A stretch of DNA of 47,816 nucleotides from an uncultured Bacillota bacterium (GTDB lineage: Bacteria > Bacillota_I > Bacilli_A > RF39 > UBA660). This document shows, piece by piece, positions 32,090 through 40,525 of the stretch. Both the position numbers and the translations under genes were made by a program. How positions within the stretch are numbered: the stretch's first letter is position 1; the number at the start of each line of letters is the position of its first letter. The stretch covers positions 1 through 47,816 of the forward strand of contig ONJI01000013.1 in assembly GCA_900318075.1 (NCBI GenBank), written 5' to 3'. The notes beneath the pieces were generated by a model. The model saw nothing but the letters and a program-made list of their open reading frames with translations, searched no databases and was not told the origin of the DNA.

Positions 32090-33040
32090 ATGGAAAAAAG
32101 CAACAAAAGAACCAAAATTTTAAAAAAAGGTGAAATAATTCCCATGACGTTTGATTATGTATTTACAGGTATATTCAATAATGAAAACAATATTGATATA
32201 GTAGAAAATTTTTTATCAGTATATTTTGATAAACCACTAAAGGAAATAAAAGGGCACGTAAAAATAAAATCAAGATATCTTGGTATAGATAATAAAAGAG
32301 AAAAAAATAAACAAGTAGATTTAATATTAGAGATAAACGGTAATAAAATAAATATAGAACTAAACAATAACTCATCAGAAGGTTTAAAGAATCGTAACGT
32401 CGTATATTAGAACAATATACATGGCAGGCAACTCAGATATAAAGATAACAACTATTCTAAAATAAAGAATACCATTCAAATAAATCTAAACAATTTTAGA
32501 TGTAATAAAAATAGAATAAAAGATGTGTATTATTATAGAAACAAAAGTGGAAAAATATTGACAAAAAAATCACGAATAGATTACATAGACCTTGTAAATG
32601 CAGAAGAAAAAAGATATAATGAGAGTGAAGAAAAGCTTGCCAGATGGTGTCGAGCATTAACATCAATAACAATTGATGAATTAAAAAAAGAATTGGGTGA
32701 TGATCTGATGGAAAAAGATACAAAAGAAAAGTTAGAGGAAGAGATGAACAAATATAGCTCTGATGATGAAGTTATTGCCTTATATTCCGCCTATTCAAGA
32801 GAAGAGTTAGAAAGAAATACTCTAATAGACGAAGCTAAAGAAGAAGCTACAAAGCAAGGCCTAGAACAAGGTATAAAGCAAGGTATAAAACAAGGTATAA
32901 AACAAGGTATAAAACAAGGCATAAAACAAGCAAAAGAAGAGGTAGTAAGAAACCTGTTAGATAAAAACATAGATATTACTTTGATTTCAGATGTCACCGG
33001 CTTAGAAGTAGATAAAATTGATAAAATGATAATTAATTAA
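32090..33040 (+). pseudogene. Rpn-family nuclease/transposase gene with one amber stop
   Basis: This is one open frame of 316 codons interrupted by a single in-frame TAG at 32408-32410 (codon 107). The frame continues through NNIHGRQLRYKDNNYSKIKN and NTIQINLNNFRCNKNRIKD to DVYYYRNK and a typical Rpn tail. The first part holds the PD-(D/E)XK core (KNKQVDLILEINGNKINIEL: D, E-x-N/K; ~77-95). The tail has five GIKQ-type repeats (~258-280) and ISDVTGLEVDKIDKM. AAAGGAGG precedes the ATG, and a perfect terminator follows. It is most likely a recently inactivated mobile gene; readthrough cannot be excluded. Confidence 0.85.
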
Positions 33041-33068
33041 AATAAAGTGGAAAAATCTACTTTATTTT
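33039..33068 (+). terminator. Terminator of the Rpn gene
   Basis: AAAATAAAGT and ACTTTATTTT form a perfect 10-bp stem with a 10-nt loop, ending in T residues. The gene therefore has its own end within the surrounding operon. Confidence 0.8.
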
Positions 33069-33094
33069 GTTATAATTTATAACCGGAGGAAAAT

Positions 33095-33880
33095 ATGGGG
33101 AAAATAAGTGTAATTATTTCAAGTATAAAGCAAGGCATAGACTTAAAAGATATGGTTGACGCCTATCTATTACCGCTCAAAGATTTAAGCATAAACTATC
33201 CAAACACATTTAGTATATCTGAAATAAAAAAAATACAAAAATTAGGAAAAGAAGTATATGTTTTCATAAATAAAAACATTCACAATAACGAATTAGATAT
33301 TTTAAAAGATAATCTAAGAAAAATAGAAAAATTAAACGTAGACGGTATTATTTTTTATGATATTGCTATAGTCCAGTTAAAAAAAGAACTCAATTTGAAA
33401 ACAGATTTGGTATGGCATCAGGAACATCTAACAACCAATTATGGAACCGCAAACTATTGGTATGACAAAGGGGTAAAATATACCTATCTTTCATCGGAAC
33501 TTACAAAAAGAGAAATTGAAGAGATAAAACAAAAAGCAAAATGTAAAACATTTATAAATGTATTTGGCTATCTTCCAATGTTTACATCTAGAAGACATCT
33601 AGTTAAAAATTACATGGATACATTTAAAATAAAAGAAAATGGAACCAAAATATATAAAGAAGGCAAGTACTACAATATTGATGATACAAAAAATGGAACT
33701 ACTGTGTACTCAGATTATATATTAAACATTAAAGAAGACATGAGCGCAGATTATCTAGTATTTAATGGCAATATGATAGAAGAAAAAATATTTAAAGAAG
33801 TTTTAAAAGATTATAAGAACAATAAGTTTAAAGAAGAGACAGGATTCTTATATAAAGAGACAATATATAAGGTGAAGTAA
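33095..33880 (+). CDS. trhP1: TrhP1-like U32 protein (YrrN), tRNA hydroxylation
   Basis: The 261-aa protein is the shorter member of the U32 pair. It has IKKIQKLGKEVYVFINKNIHN (~45-65), LNVDGIIFYDIAIVQLKKELNLKTDLVWHQEHLTTNYGTANYW in shorter pieces (~82-124), and VNVFGYLPMFTSRRHL-type residues (~152-167: FINVFGYLPMFTSRRHLVKN). In Bacillus YrrN and YrrO act together to form 5-hydroxyuridine in tRNA. It lies 1 nt before trhP2. CGGAGG precedes the ATG. Confidence 0.82.
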   Translation: MGKISVIISSIKQGIDLKDMVDAYLLPLKDLSINYPNTFSISEIKKIQKLGKEVYVFINKNIHNNELDILKDNLRKIEKLNVDGIIFYDIAIVQLKKELNLKTDLVWHQEHLTTNYGTANYWYDKGVKYTYLSSELTKREIEEIKQKAKCKTFINVFGYLPMFTSRRHLVKNYMDTFKIKENGTKIYKEGKYYNIDDTKNGTTVYSDYILNIKEDMSADYLVFNGNMIEEKIFKEVLKDYKNNKFKEETGFLYKETIYKVK

Positions 33881-33881
33881 C

Positions 33882-35075
33882 ATGAAAAAACCAGAATTAC
33901 TTTCGCCAGCAGGCGATTTAGAAAGATTGAAAATAGCACTTTTGTATGGTGCTGATGCTGTTTATATAGGGGGATATTTCAACCTAAGAGCCAACACTCC
34001 AAATTTTACCATAGAAGACATAAAAGAAGGAGTAGATTATGCCCATAAATTAAACAAAAAAGTTTATGTGACCGTAAATATTGCCATGCACAATAAAGAA
34101 TATGAAAAAGTAAGACCTTATTTAGAAGAGCTAAAAAAGATAAACGTAGATGCCATAATCGTAAGTGATCCCGCCATTATTCAAATGGCTAAAGAAATTG
34201 GCTTAACAATTCATCTTTCTACCCAAGGATCAACACTAAATAAAAAGGCAGTTGAATACTGGCAAAACGAAGGAGTTTCTAGAGTAGTTCTTGCAAGAGA
34301 GTGCACAAAAGAAGATATAAAAGACATAAAAGAAGAAAACAATATAGAACTTGAAGTTTTTATTCATGGAGCCATGTGTGCGTCTTATAGTGGAAGATGT
34401 GTTCTTTCAAATTTTTTAACAAATAGAGATTCTAATAGAGGTGGCTGTAGTCAAATATGCAGATGGGATTTTGATTTATATAATGAAGATAAAAAACTGG
34501 AAGGTGAAAAACCGTTTACCTTTTGCAGTAAAGATTTGTCACTTGCTAAACATATCCCAGATTTAGTACAGTTAAATGTCGATAGTTTAAAAATTGAAGG
34601 AAGAATGAGATCAATATACTATATAGCAACGGTTGTTAAGACATATAGAAAGATAATAGATGAATACTGTGACAATCCCAAAAATTATAAATATCATGAA
34701 GAATATGAAAAAATATTAGATGAAGTTGCTAATAGAGATTCAATTCCACAATTTTTTGATGGAAATTTTGGTAAAGAAGTTCAGTATTATAACGGTAGAA
34801 CAGAAACGACTAATCAAGACTTTATTGGTCTAGTTCTTGAATATAATAATAATTTAGCAAAAGTCCAGCAGAGAAATCATTTTAAAATAGGAGACAATGT
34901 AGAAATTTTTGGGCCAAAAACAAATATAAAATTTAAAATAGATGAAATATATGATGAGGATATGAATAGAATAGATGTAGTAAGACATCCAAAGCAAATA
35001 GTCTATTTAAAAGTTCCAGAAAAAGTAGACAAAAATTACATGATAAAATGTATTGACAAAAAAAAGAATGTGTAG
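33882..35075 (+). CDS. trhP2: TrhP2-like U32 peptidase-family protein (YrrO), tRNA hydroxylation
   Basis: The 397-aa protein has the U32 signature: LLSPAGDLERLKIALLYGAD (~5-24), HLSTQGSTLNKKAVEYW (~112), EVFIHGAMCASYSGRCVLS (~165) and NRGGCSQICRWDF (~190). The four Cys in the last two segments would bind an iron-sulfur cluster. SLKIEGRMRSIYYIATVVK (~236) is the U32 active core. With TrhP1 it makes the hydroxyuridine that TrmR methylates. It is not expected to be a peptidase. greA follows 43 nt later. Confidence 0.9.
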   Translation: MKKPELLSPAGDLERLKIALLYGADAVYIGGYFNLRANTPNFTIEDIKEGVDYAHKLNKKVYVTVNIAMHNKEYEKVRPYLEELKKINVDAIIVSDPAIIQMAKEIGLTIHLSTQGSTLNKKAVEYWQNEGVSRVVLARECTKEDIKDIKEENNIELEVFIHGAMCASYSGRCVLSNFLTNRDSNRGGCSQICRWDFDLYNEDKKLEGEKPFTFCSKDLSLAKHIPDLVQLNVDSLKIEGRMRSIYYIATVVKTYRKIIDEYCDNPKNYKYHEEYEKILDEVANRDSIPQFFDGNFGKEVQYYNGRTETTNQDFIGLVLEYNNNLAKVQQRNHFKIGDNVEIFGPKTNIKFKIDEIYDEDMNRIDVVRHPKQIVYLKVPEKVDKNYMIKCIDKKKNV

Positions 35076-35118
35076 TAATATTTTGTGAGTAAAATATTTA
35101 GAAAGCTGAGGTGAAAAA

Positions 35119-35586
35119 ATGACAGAAAATGAAGTTTATGTAACAGAGCAAGGTCTAGAAGACATGAAAAAAGAGTTAGAATACCTTAAAATGGAAAAAA
35201 GACCTGCAGTTATACAGGCATTAAAAGAAGCAAGAGCCTTAGGCGATCTAAGTGAAAACGCCGAATATGATGCTGCTAGAAATGAACAGTCAGACGTAGA
35301 GAATCGTATTGTTACACTCGAAAAACAAATTGAAAATGCTATTGTTATCAAAAACATAGGAAAAGATGAAGTAGGTGTAGGAAATACAGTAGAAATCGAG
35401 TATGTCGAAGATGGTGAAAAAGAAAAATACACAATTGTTGGTATCAAAGAAGCAGATCCATTTGAAAATAAAATATCTAATGAGTCTCCAATAGCTAAAG
35501 CAATACTTGGAGCTAAACTAGGAGATGTAAGAGCAGTCTCTAGTCCAAATGGAGAATATCAAGTAAAAATAATTGGTATTGAATAG
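35119..35586 (+). CDS. greA: Transcription elongation factor GreA
   Basis: The 155-aa protein has the N-terminal coiled coil (LEDMKKELEYLKMEKRPAVI ... ARALGDLSENAEYDAARNEQ, ~11-65), with the acidic Asp/Glu tip in GDLSENAEYDAA that helps RNA polymerase cut back-tracked RNA, and the C-terminal domain ending in SPNGEYQVKIIGIE. It completes the Bacillus-like order trmR-trhP1-trhP2-greA. GAGGTG precedes the ATG, and a 10-bp terminator follows. Confidence 0.97.
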   Translation: MTENEVYVTEQGLEDMKKELEYLKMEKRPAVIQALKEARALGDLSENAEYDAARNEQSDVENRIVTLEKQIENAIVIKNIGKDEVGVGNTVEIEYVEDGEKEKYTIVGIKEADPFENKISNESPIAKAILGAKLGDVRAVSSPNGEYQVKIIGIE

Positions 35587-35616
35587 TTTAAACACACCCA
35601 ATTGAAGTGATATGAT

Positions 35617-35657
35617 AAAAGTAGACAAATAGAAAAACACTCTAGTCTACTTTTTTC
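35617..35657 (+). terminator. Terminator of greA
   Basis: AAAAGTAGAC and GTCTACTTTT form a perfect 10-bp stem with an 18-nt loop, followed by TTCTAT. The 150 bases up to rny hold the palindrome TCATGATCATGA and a small hairpin AGAGAAT/ATTCTCT at 35782-35799 close to the rny ribosome site. Confidence 0.75.
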
Positions 35658-35815
35658 TATGTCATGATCATGATAGGAGCGTTTTTAATTATACATGGAT
35701 AATATAAAACCAAATTGCTTGTAAGATTCCTTTTAAAATATCCACTTGACTTATGACCATATTACCTATAAAATAATAAATAGAGAATCAAAATTCTCTA
35801 GATGGAGGTAATAAA

Positions 35816-37369
35816 ATGAATAATCTTATTTTCTCCATTTTGCTAGTTTTAATAGGCCTTTTTGTTGGCATATTTGCCATGATAATTTTAAATTCTATTA
35901 AAACTTTTGCGGCTAATAAAAAAGCTCAAGTATTAATTGCTGATGCAAAAAAAGAAGCAGATAAATTAAAAAGAGATAGTATTTTAGAAGCCAAAGAAGA
36001 AAATCATAGACTAAAAACCCAATTAGATAAAGAAACCAAAGAAAAAAAACAAGAGATAAAAGAACTTGAAGACCGTCTTCAAGCAAGAGAGGATAGTATA
36101 GATAGAAGAGATCAAACACTACAAAACCGCGAAAAAATGCTAGAAGACAAAGAAAATAATCTAATTGAAAAACAAAAAGATATTCAAAATAAGCAAGTGG
36201 AGCTAGAAGAAACAAAAAATGAACAAATGAAACTACTTGAAAAAATTGCCGGCTATTCAAAAAAAGAAGCTAAAGATCTCATTATGAAAAAAGTTGAAGA
36301 AATGATGAATTTGGAAATCACTTCATATATCAAAGATAGAGAAGCCGAAGCCAAACTTGAAGTAGACAAAAAATCAAAAGATTTATTAGTTTCAGCAATG
36401 CAAAAATATGCAGCAGATGTTGCAGGAGAACAAACAGTTACTGTTGTTAATTTACCAAATGATGAAATGAAAGGTCGCATCATCGGTAGAGAAGGGCGAA
36501 ATATAAGAACAATAGAAGCCATAACTGGAGTTGACTTAATTATCGATGATACTCCTGAAGCTATTGTTTTATCAAGCTTTGATCCTTATAGAAGAGAAAT
36601 AGCTAGAATCACATTAGAAAATTTAATTAAAGATGGAAGAATTCACCCCGGAAGAATAGAAGAAGTATATGATAAAACAGCTAAGGAAATGCAAACAAAA
36701 TTGATTGAATTTGGTAACAATGCCCTATTCGAATTAGGCATTACCAAAGTTGAACCAGAATTAGTTGAATTAATTGGTAAACTTCACTTTAGAACAAGTT
36801 ATGGACAAAATGCTTTAACACATTCTATTGAAGTTGCCAATCTAGCTGGACTATTAGCTGGAGAGCTAAACGAAAATGTAACTATAGCTAAAAGAGCCGG
36901 GTTATTACACGACATTGGAAAATCTATTGACCATGAAGTTGAAGGTAGCCATGTTGAAATAGGAGTAGAACTAGCTAAAAAGTATAACGAAAATGAAATA
37001 GTTATTAACGCCATTGCCTCACATCATGGGGATACTGAAGCTACAAGCGTTATAAGCGTTTTAGTAGCTATTGCTGATAGCTTATCCGCATCTCGCCCTG
37101 GCGCAAGAAATGATTCACTTGAAAACTACATTAAGAGACTTACAGACCTTGAACAAATTGGCAATGACATGGATGGCGTTGAAAAGACATATGCTGTTCA
37201 AGCCGGTAGAGAACTTAGAGTTATTGTAAAGCCTGATAAAATTGATGACCTGGAAAGTGTTAAAGTTGCCCGTGATATTAAAAACAAAATTGAAGATACA
37301 TTACAGTATCCAGGAACAATCAAGGTTGTAGTTATTAGAGAAACAAGAGTTACAGAAGAAGCTAAATAA
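35816..37369 (+). CDS. rny: Ribonuclease Y
   Basis: The 517-aa endoribonuclease has an N-terminal membrane helix ([22 protein letters not shown], ~3-24), a long charged coiled coil (~30-165), a KH domain with [17 protein letters not shown] (~220-236) and an HD domain with [18 protein letters not shown] (~362-379) and IASHHGD (~400). It starts turnover of many mRNAs at the membrane. GGAGGT precedes the ATG, and a hairpin that overlaps the stop codon ends it. Confidence 0.97.
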   Translation: MNNLIFSILLVLIGLFVGIFAMIILNSIKTFAANKKAQVLIADAKKEADKLKRDSILEAKEENHRLKTQLDKETKEKKQEIKELEDRLQAREDSIDRRDQTLQNREKMLEDKENNLIEKQKDIQNKQVELEETKNEQMKLLEKIAGYSKKEAKDLIMKKVEEMMNLEITSYIKDREAEAKLEVDKKSKDLLVSAMQKYAADVAGEQTVTVVNLPNDEMKGRIIGREGRNIRTIEAITGVDLIIDDTPEAIVLSSFDPYRREIARITLENLIKDGRIHPGRIEEVYDKTAKEMQTKLIEFGNNALFELGITKVEPELVELIGKLHFRTSYGQNALTHSIEVANLAGLLAGELNENVTIAKRAGLLHDIGKSIDHEVEGSHVEIGVELAKKYNENEIVINAIASHHGDTEATSVISVLVAIADSLSASRPGARNDSLENYIKRLTDLEQIGNDMDGVEKTYAVQAGRELRVIVKPDKIDDLESVKVARDIKNKIEDTLQYPGTIKVVVIRETRVTEEAK

Positions 37370-37383
37370 AGCTTCTTTTTTAA
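37356..37383 (+). terminator. Terminator of rny
   Basis: AAGAAGCT and AGCTTCTT form an 8-bp stem with the stop codon in its loop, followed by TTTT. Confidence 0.8.
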
Positions 37384-37763
37384 CTTTCTGGATTTTCATT
37401 GGCTATAATTTCACTAGAACTGCTAAAGGCTACATATAAGACAATTAACGAGCTAATTAAAGTAATTATACTAGCCAAAATCTGCAAATCCGCATTTTTG
37501 TCATTTAAATTATATGCTGTTTTGATAGATTTATCATATGAATTTATTATTACAAAACCGACTGCTACAATAAAGGCTATAATTCTATTTATTCTGAGTA
37601 TATTTAAAGCATCTTCATCACTGTAGATTTTTTCGCGTTTTTCACAGTCCATCATAGAGTTATAAGAAAGCGTAATAGAAATTATAATTGTAAAAATAAA
37701 AATAAGCGATAGACAAATTTGAATTTTTAAAAGTTTATCCTCTTCTAAATCATAGTTTGTCAT
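37380..37763 (-). CDS. Unknown three-helix membrane protein, 127 aa
   Basis: I do not recognise this protein. It has three hydrophobic segments: IQICLSLIFIFTIIISITL (~14-32), IIAFIVAVGFVIINS (~62-76) and LQILASIITLISSLIVLYVAF (~93-113). Between the first two is a charged loop with MMDCEKREKIYSDEDAL. The likely topology is N-in with an outer C-terminus. It is on the minus strand between rny and the 440-aa gene. No ribosome site is strong; an overlapping 44-aa frame precedes it. Confidence 0.6.
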   Translation of the reverse strand: MTNYDLEEDKLLKIQICLSLIFIFTIIISITLSYNSMMDCEKREKIYSDEDALNILRINRIIAFIVAVGFVIINSYDKSIKTAYNLNDKNADLQILASIITLISSLIVLYVAFSSSSEIIANENPES

Positions 37764-37884
37764 TTATAATCTTTATCCTTAGAATTTTAACAAAACAAAA
37801 GTTCCACTCTTGATTATCGCTTATTAAAACTACGTTGCTGCCTTTAAAAAAATCGTATTTGTTTTCCACAGTAAAGCCACCCAT
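37750..37884 (-). CDS. Possible short protein or gene fragment, 44 aa
   Basis: The minus-strand frame from ATG 37884 reads MGGFTVENKYDFFKGSNVVL followed by ISDNQEWNFCFVKILRIKII and NDKL, then TGA. Its composition is balanced, unlike random AT-rich frames. It overlaps the start of the three-helix membrane gene by 14 nt. It has no ribosome site. It could be a small coupled gene or the tail of a decayed one. Confidence 0.35.
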   Translation of the reverse strand: MGGFTVENKYDFFKGSNVVLISDNQEWNFCFVKILRIKIINDKL

Positions 37885-37995
37885 AAATTATATGTTTATG
37901 ACAGATTATTTATGTTCTCACATAAATTCCCAAAACAATCTATGAAAAAATGATGAACTGTGTTAAAATATTAAATAGAATAAGGAGGAAGCATT

Positions 37996-39318
37996 ATGCG
38001 AAGAATGACCTACGTCGATAAAGACGGAAATCAGATAGACCAATCTTTTGAAAATAAAAAACTACTCTTAAAATTTTTCTTTGTTTTTGGAACAGTTTTG
38101 CCACTAATTTTTATAGTTTTAATTATTGTGACTGTCGTTCAAAATAAAAATTGTACAAACATTTATAACTCCATAAAAGAAGCTTCATTAAAATATGCTG
38201 AAGATCAAGATAAATTACCTGAAATTGAAGGAGATAACACAGAGATAAATATAGGTAACCTATATTCAGAACAATATTTAAGAAGCATTAATACCAATAA
38301 TACATTATGCTCTGGGACAGTAAAAATAACAAAATATAAAAACGAATATATATACACTTTAGACGTAAAAAACTGTGATATTTGTTCAACAAATAAGAGA
38401 TATAAAGGATGGAGTGCACTTCAAAATACTTATCCAAAAAACAAGGCTATAGTTGATGTTATTCCATATTATAACTATTACGATAGACAAATAAGTACTA
38501 CTGAATGGTCAAAATATTACGAACAGTCAGAACTTTCAGATGAAATATCTGAATACAATATAAACCTTCCTATAGAAGAAAATACTCTTCCAGAAATACC
38601 AGCCGAAGCCACAACAATAGATATTGAAGCCGATACAACAAATTATTATAGATATGTTGATAAGAAGTGGAAATGGTATGACATAGAAGGAAATTACTCC
38701 GAATTTTCATCAGAACAGCCTAACGGGTATGAAAAAATTGATACCAATACAGAAAGATATACACAATGGTCAGAATATTCTCTAAATTATCCTGAAGAAA
38801 AATCATATCGTTCTATCGAAAAAACAACTGGATATAAATATTATTACCTAGATGAGTCAAATAAAAAAGTATACTATAAAAGTGGTAAATATATAGCTAA
38901 AGAAGAAGTCGATACTCAAAAATATAATCAGCGAGATAGCGAAAGTGCCACTTTATATAGATATAGAGACAAACAGTGGCGTTGGTATAATGGACAAAAG
39001 CGTAATTATAGTACGTTTTCATCTGTCATGCCAAATGGCAAACCTTTTAAGGATCTAGGAATAGAAGTATCTACCAATCCAAGCTCTTGGAGTGCCGAGA
39101 AAAAATCAAATTCTGCAACAGAAGAATATAGGGTCGAAGAGGTAAAACTAATGACTAGGTTTAGAATTAATTATGAAATACTCTCATTAAAAGTTCTAGA
39201 TAAACCATTAGAAAAAACAGAGTTTGAATCAAACGTAGGAGAAAACATTTCAGAATTTAATAGTAGAGAAGATAAAAAAATTGAAGTTACATACAAATTT
39301 AAATATAGAAAATCATAA
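37996..39318 (+). CDS. Membrane-anchored surface protein with Trp/Tyr-rich repeats
   Basis: I cannot assign a family. The 440-aa protein has a short basic cytoplasmic part, one membrane helix (LLLKFFFVFGTVLPLIFIVLIIVTVV in two pieces, ~23-48) and an outside part. Residues ~52-135 (CTNIYNSIKEASLKYAEDQD; NLYSEQYL; CSGTVKITKYKNEYIYTLDV; NCDIC) look like the head of a pseudopilin, without the FTLAE motif. Two repeats follow: YYRYVDKKWKWYDIEGNYSE then FSSEQPNG (~216-244) and LYRYRDKQWRWYNGQKRNYS then TFSSVMPNG (~320-348). It has a good ribosome site and its own terminator. Confidence 0.7.
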   Translation: MRRMTYVDKDGNQIDQSFENKKLLLKFFFVFGTVLPLIFIVLIIVTVVQNKNCTNIYNSIKEASLKYAEDQDKLPEIEGDNTEINIGNLYSEQYLRSINTNNTLCSGTVKITKYKNEYIYTLDVKNCDICSTNKRYKGWSALQNTYPKNKAIVDVIPYYNYYDRQISTTEWSKYYEQSELSDEISEYNINLPIEENTLPEIPAEATTIDIEADTTNYYRYVDKKWKWYDIEGNYSEFSSEQPNGYEKIDTNTERYTQWSEYSLNYPEEKSYRSIEKTTGYKYYYLDESNKKVYYKSGKYIAKEEVDTQKYNQRDSESATLYRYRDKQWRWYNGQKRNYSTFSSVMPNGKPFKDLGIEVSTNPSSWSAEKKSNSATEEYRVEEVKLMTRFRINYEILSLKVLDKPLEKTEFESNVGENISEFNSREDKKIEVTYKFKYRKS

Positions 39319-39346
39319 AACTAGCGCATAAGCTAGTTTTTATTAT
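39317..39346 (+). terminator. Terminator of the surface protein gene
   Basis: CTAGC and GCTAG with flanking A and T runs form a 9-bp stem around the loop GCATAA, followed by TTATTATT. Confidence 0.8.
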
Positions 39347-39368
39347 TATTAAAAACATATAATTAAAT

Positions 39369-40112
39369 ATGAAAAAAATCAAACTAAAAAAGAAAATGAA
39401 ATTTACTACTACCTTTTTAATTATAACGATATCCGTATTAATATGTAGTTTCCTATTGTTACAGTATATCAGTAAAAAAGTATCACCATCATTCTTTAAA
39501 TATGCCGAAATCGAAACAAAAAAATTTTCGAACATCATAATTAATGATGCTATAGCTAGTACTATAACCGACAAAACAACATCAGGAGAAATATTTGAAA
39601 TAGTTAATGACGAAAATGGCGAAATCAAAACAATAGATTTCAACACAGCAAATATCAATAAATATTTGACAGAAGCCACAAAAAGTATCCAAGAAGACTT
39701 AAAAAATATCGAGAAAGGAAATATTCAAAAAGTTAAATCTAAAGGCAGCATAAAAAACTATAGTGAAGCAGACTTAAAAAAGGGAATTATTTCTTACATA
39801 AATAGTGGCATAGTATTTAAAAACCCTATCTTAGCTAATCTAGGTCCCAAAGTACCAGTTAAAATAAGTTTAGCTGGAGATGTCATAAGTTTTATATCAG
39901 CAGAAGTTGATGATTATGGAATTAACAATTCACTAATAAAAGTTTTTGTAAATTTAAAAATTACTGAGACAATCATATTGCCATTTAAATGGAAAGATAT
40001 TGAATTAGAAGCCAAAGTACCAGTAGCCATTAAACTTGTAAATGGAAAAATTCCTAATTACTATTTTGGAAGTTCAAAAGAGACAAGGACTATAACCGTT
40101 CCAAACTCTTAA
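39369..40112 (+). CDS. yunB: Sporulation protein YunB
   Basis: The 247-aa protein has a basic start, a membrane helix (TTTFLIITISVLICSFLLLQYI, ~14-35) and an outside domain with SPSFFKYAEIETKKFSNIIINDAI (~44-66), GIVFKNPILANLGPKVPVKISLAGDVI in pieces (~137-162), and DYGINNSLIKVFVNLKI (~175). This is the layout of YunB, needed for normal spores in Bacillus. No Shine-Dalgarno sequence precedes ATG 39369, which may fit a weakly or specially started gene; ATG 39396 is an alternative. yutD follows as in Bacillus (yunB-yunC-yutD). Confidence 0.85.
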   Translation: MKKIKLKKKMKFTTTFLIITISVLICSFLLLQYISKKVSPSFFKYAEIETKKFSNIIINDAIASTITDKTTSGEIFEIVNDENGEIKTIDFNTANINKYLTEATKSIQEDLKNIEKGNIQKVKSKGSIKNYSEADLKKGIISYINSGIVFKNPILANLGPKVPVKISLAGDVISFISAEVDDYGINNSLIKVFVNLKITETIILPFKWKDIELEAKVPVAIKLVNGKIPNYYFGSSKETRTITVPNS

Positions 40113-40171
40113 AAAAGTCATTTCTTGCCATCATCTTATTTCTGTGATATATTATAAAAAGAGGTAATAAA

Positions 40172-40450
40172 ATGAAAACATACGAATTTACTTATAAATA
40201 TGAAATATATAAAAATTACAAAGATGGGTTTGATTATGAAGTTGTCAAAGAAAAATGGACTGAATACTTTGATGACTATGACTATGTATTAGGAGATTGG
40301 TCATATGGTAAGCTTAGATTAAAAGGCTTTTGTGATAAGACAAACAAGAAATATAAGCCAATCAATGACATAAAAAATGTGGACGACTATATAAAAGCCC
40401 ACTGTGCCTACGAATGCAAATACTTTATATTAAAAAAGATTAAAGATTAA
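40172..40450 (+). CDS. yutD: YutD family protein (DUF1027)
   Basis: The 92-aa cytoplasmic protein has the YutD core DYDYVLGDWSYGKLRLKGF (~35-53) and a C-terminal DYIKAHCAYECKYFILKK (~73-90) with two Cys. Function is unknown; the gene is conserved in Bacilli near yunB. AGAGGT precedes the ATG. A 7-bp hairpin with a T-run (40439-40463) ends it. Confidence 0.8.
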   Translation: MKTYEFTYKYEIYKNYKDGFDYEVVKEKWTEYFDDYDYVLGDWSYGKLRLKGFCDKTNKKYKPINDIKNVDDYIKAHCAYECKYFILKKIKD

Positions 40451-40463
40451 CTTTAATTTTTTT
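40439..40463 (+). terminator. Terminator of yutD
   Basis: ATTAAAG and CTTTAAT form a 7-bp stem with a 5-nt loop, followed by TTTTTTT. A -10-like TATAAT for prfB lies at 40499-40504. Confidence 0.65.
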
Positions 40464-40525
40464 AATATGATTTACTAGTAAAAGAACAGATAAAATGATA
40501 TAATGTTAAAGATAAGGAGGCCGCT

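Noticed and set aside
32408-32410. TAG as a recoded sense codon (for example pyrrolysine)
   Set aside because: Only this gene shows it, the gene is a mobile-type gene, and no supporting machinery is seen. Simple mutation is more likely.
32860-32935. Short direct repeats that could suggest a CRISPR array
   Set aside because: The units are contiguous 12-bp codon repeats for G-I-K-Q inside a reading frame, with no spacers.
35136-35447. Antisense open frame within greA
   Set aside because: It is a mirror of greA codons with no ribosome site; similar antisense frames occur in rny, der, ponA and ftsX and were left out.
35658-35815. Possible RNA element upstream of rny
   Set aside because: It has a short palindrome and one small hairpin but no recognised riboswitch or leader pattern.
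39299-39679. Minus-strand open frame antisense to yunB
   Set aside because: It is a shadow of the yunB coding sequence; YunB motifs on the plus strand are clear.
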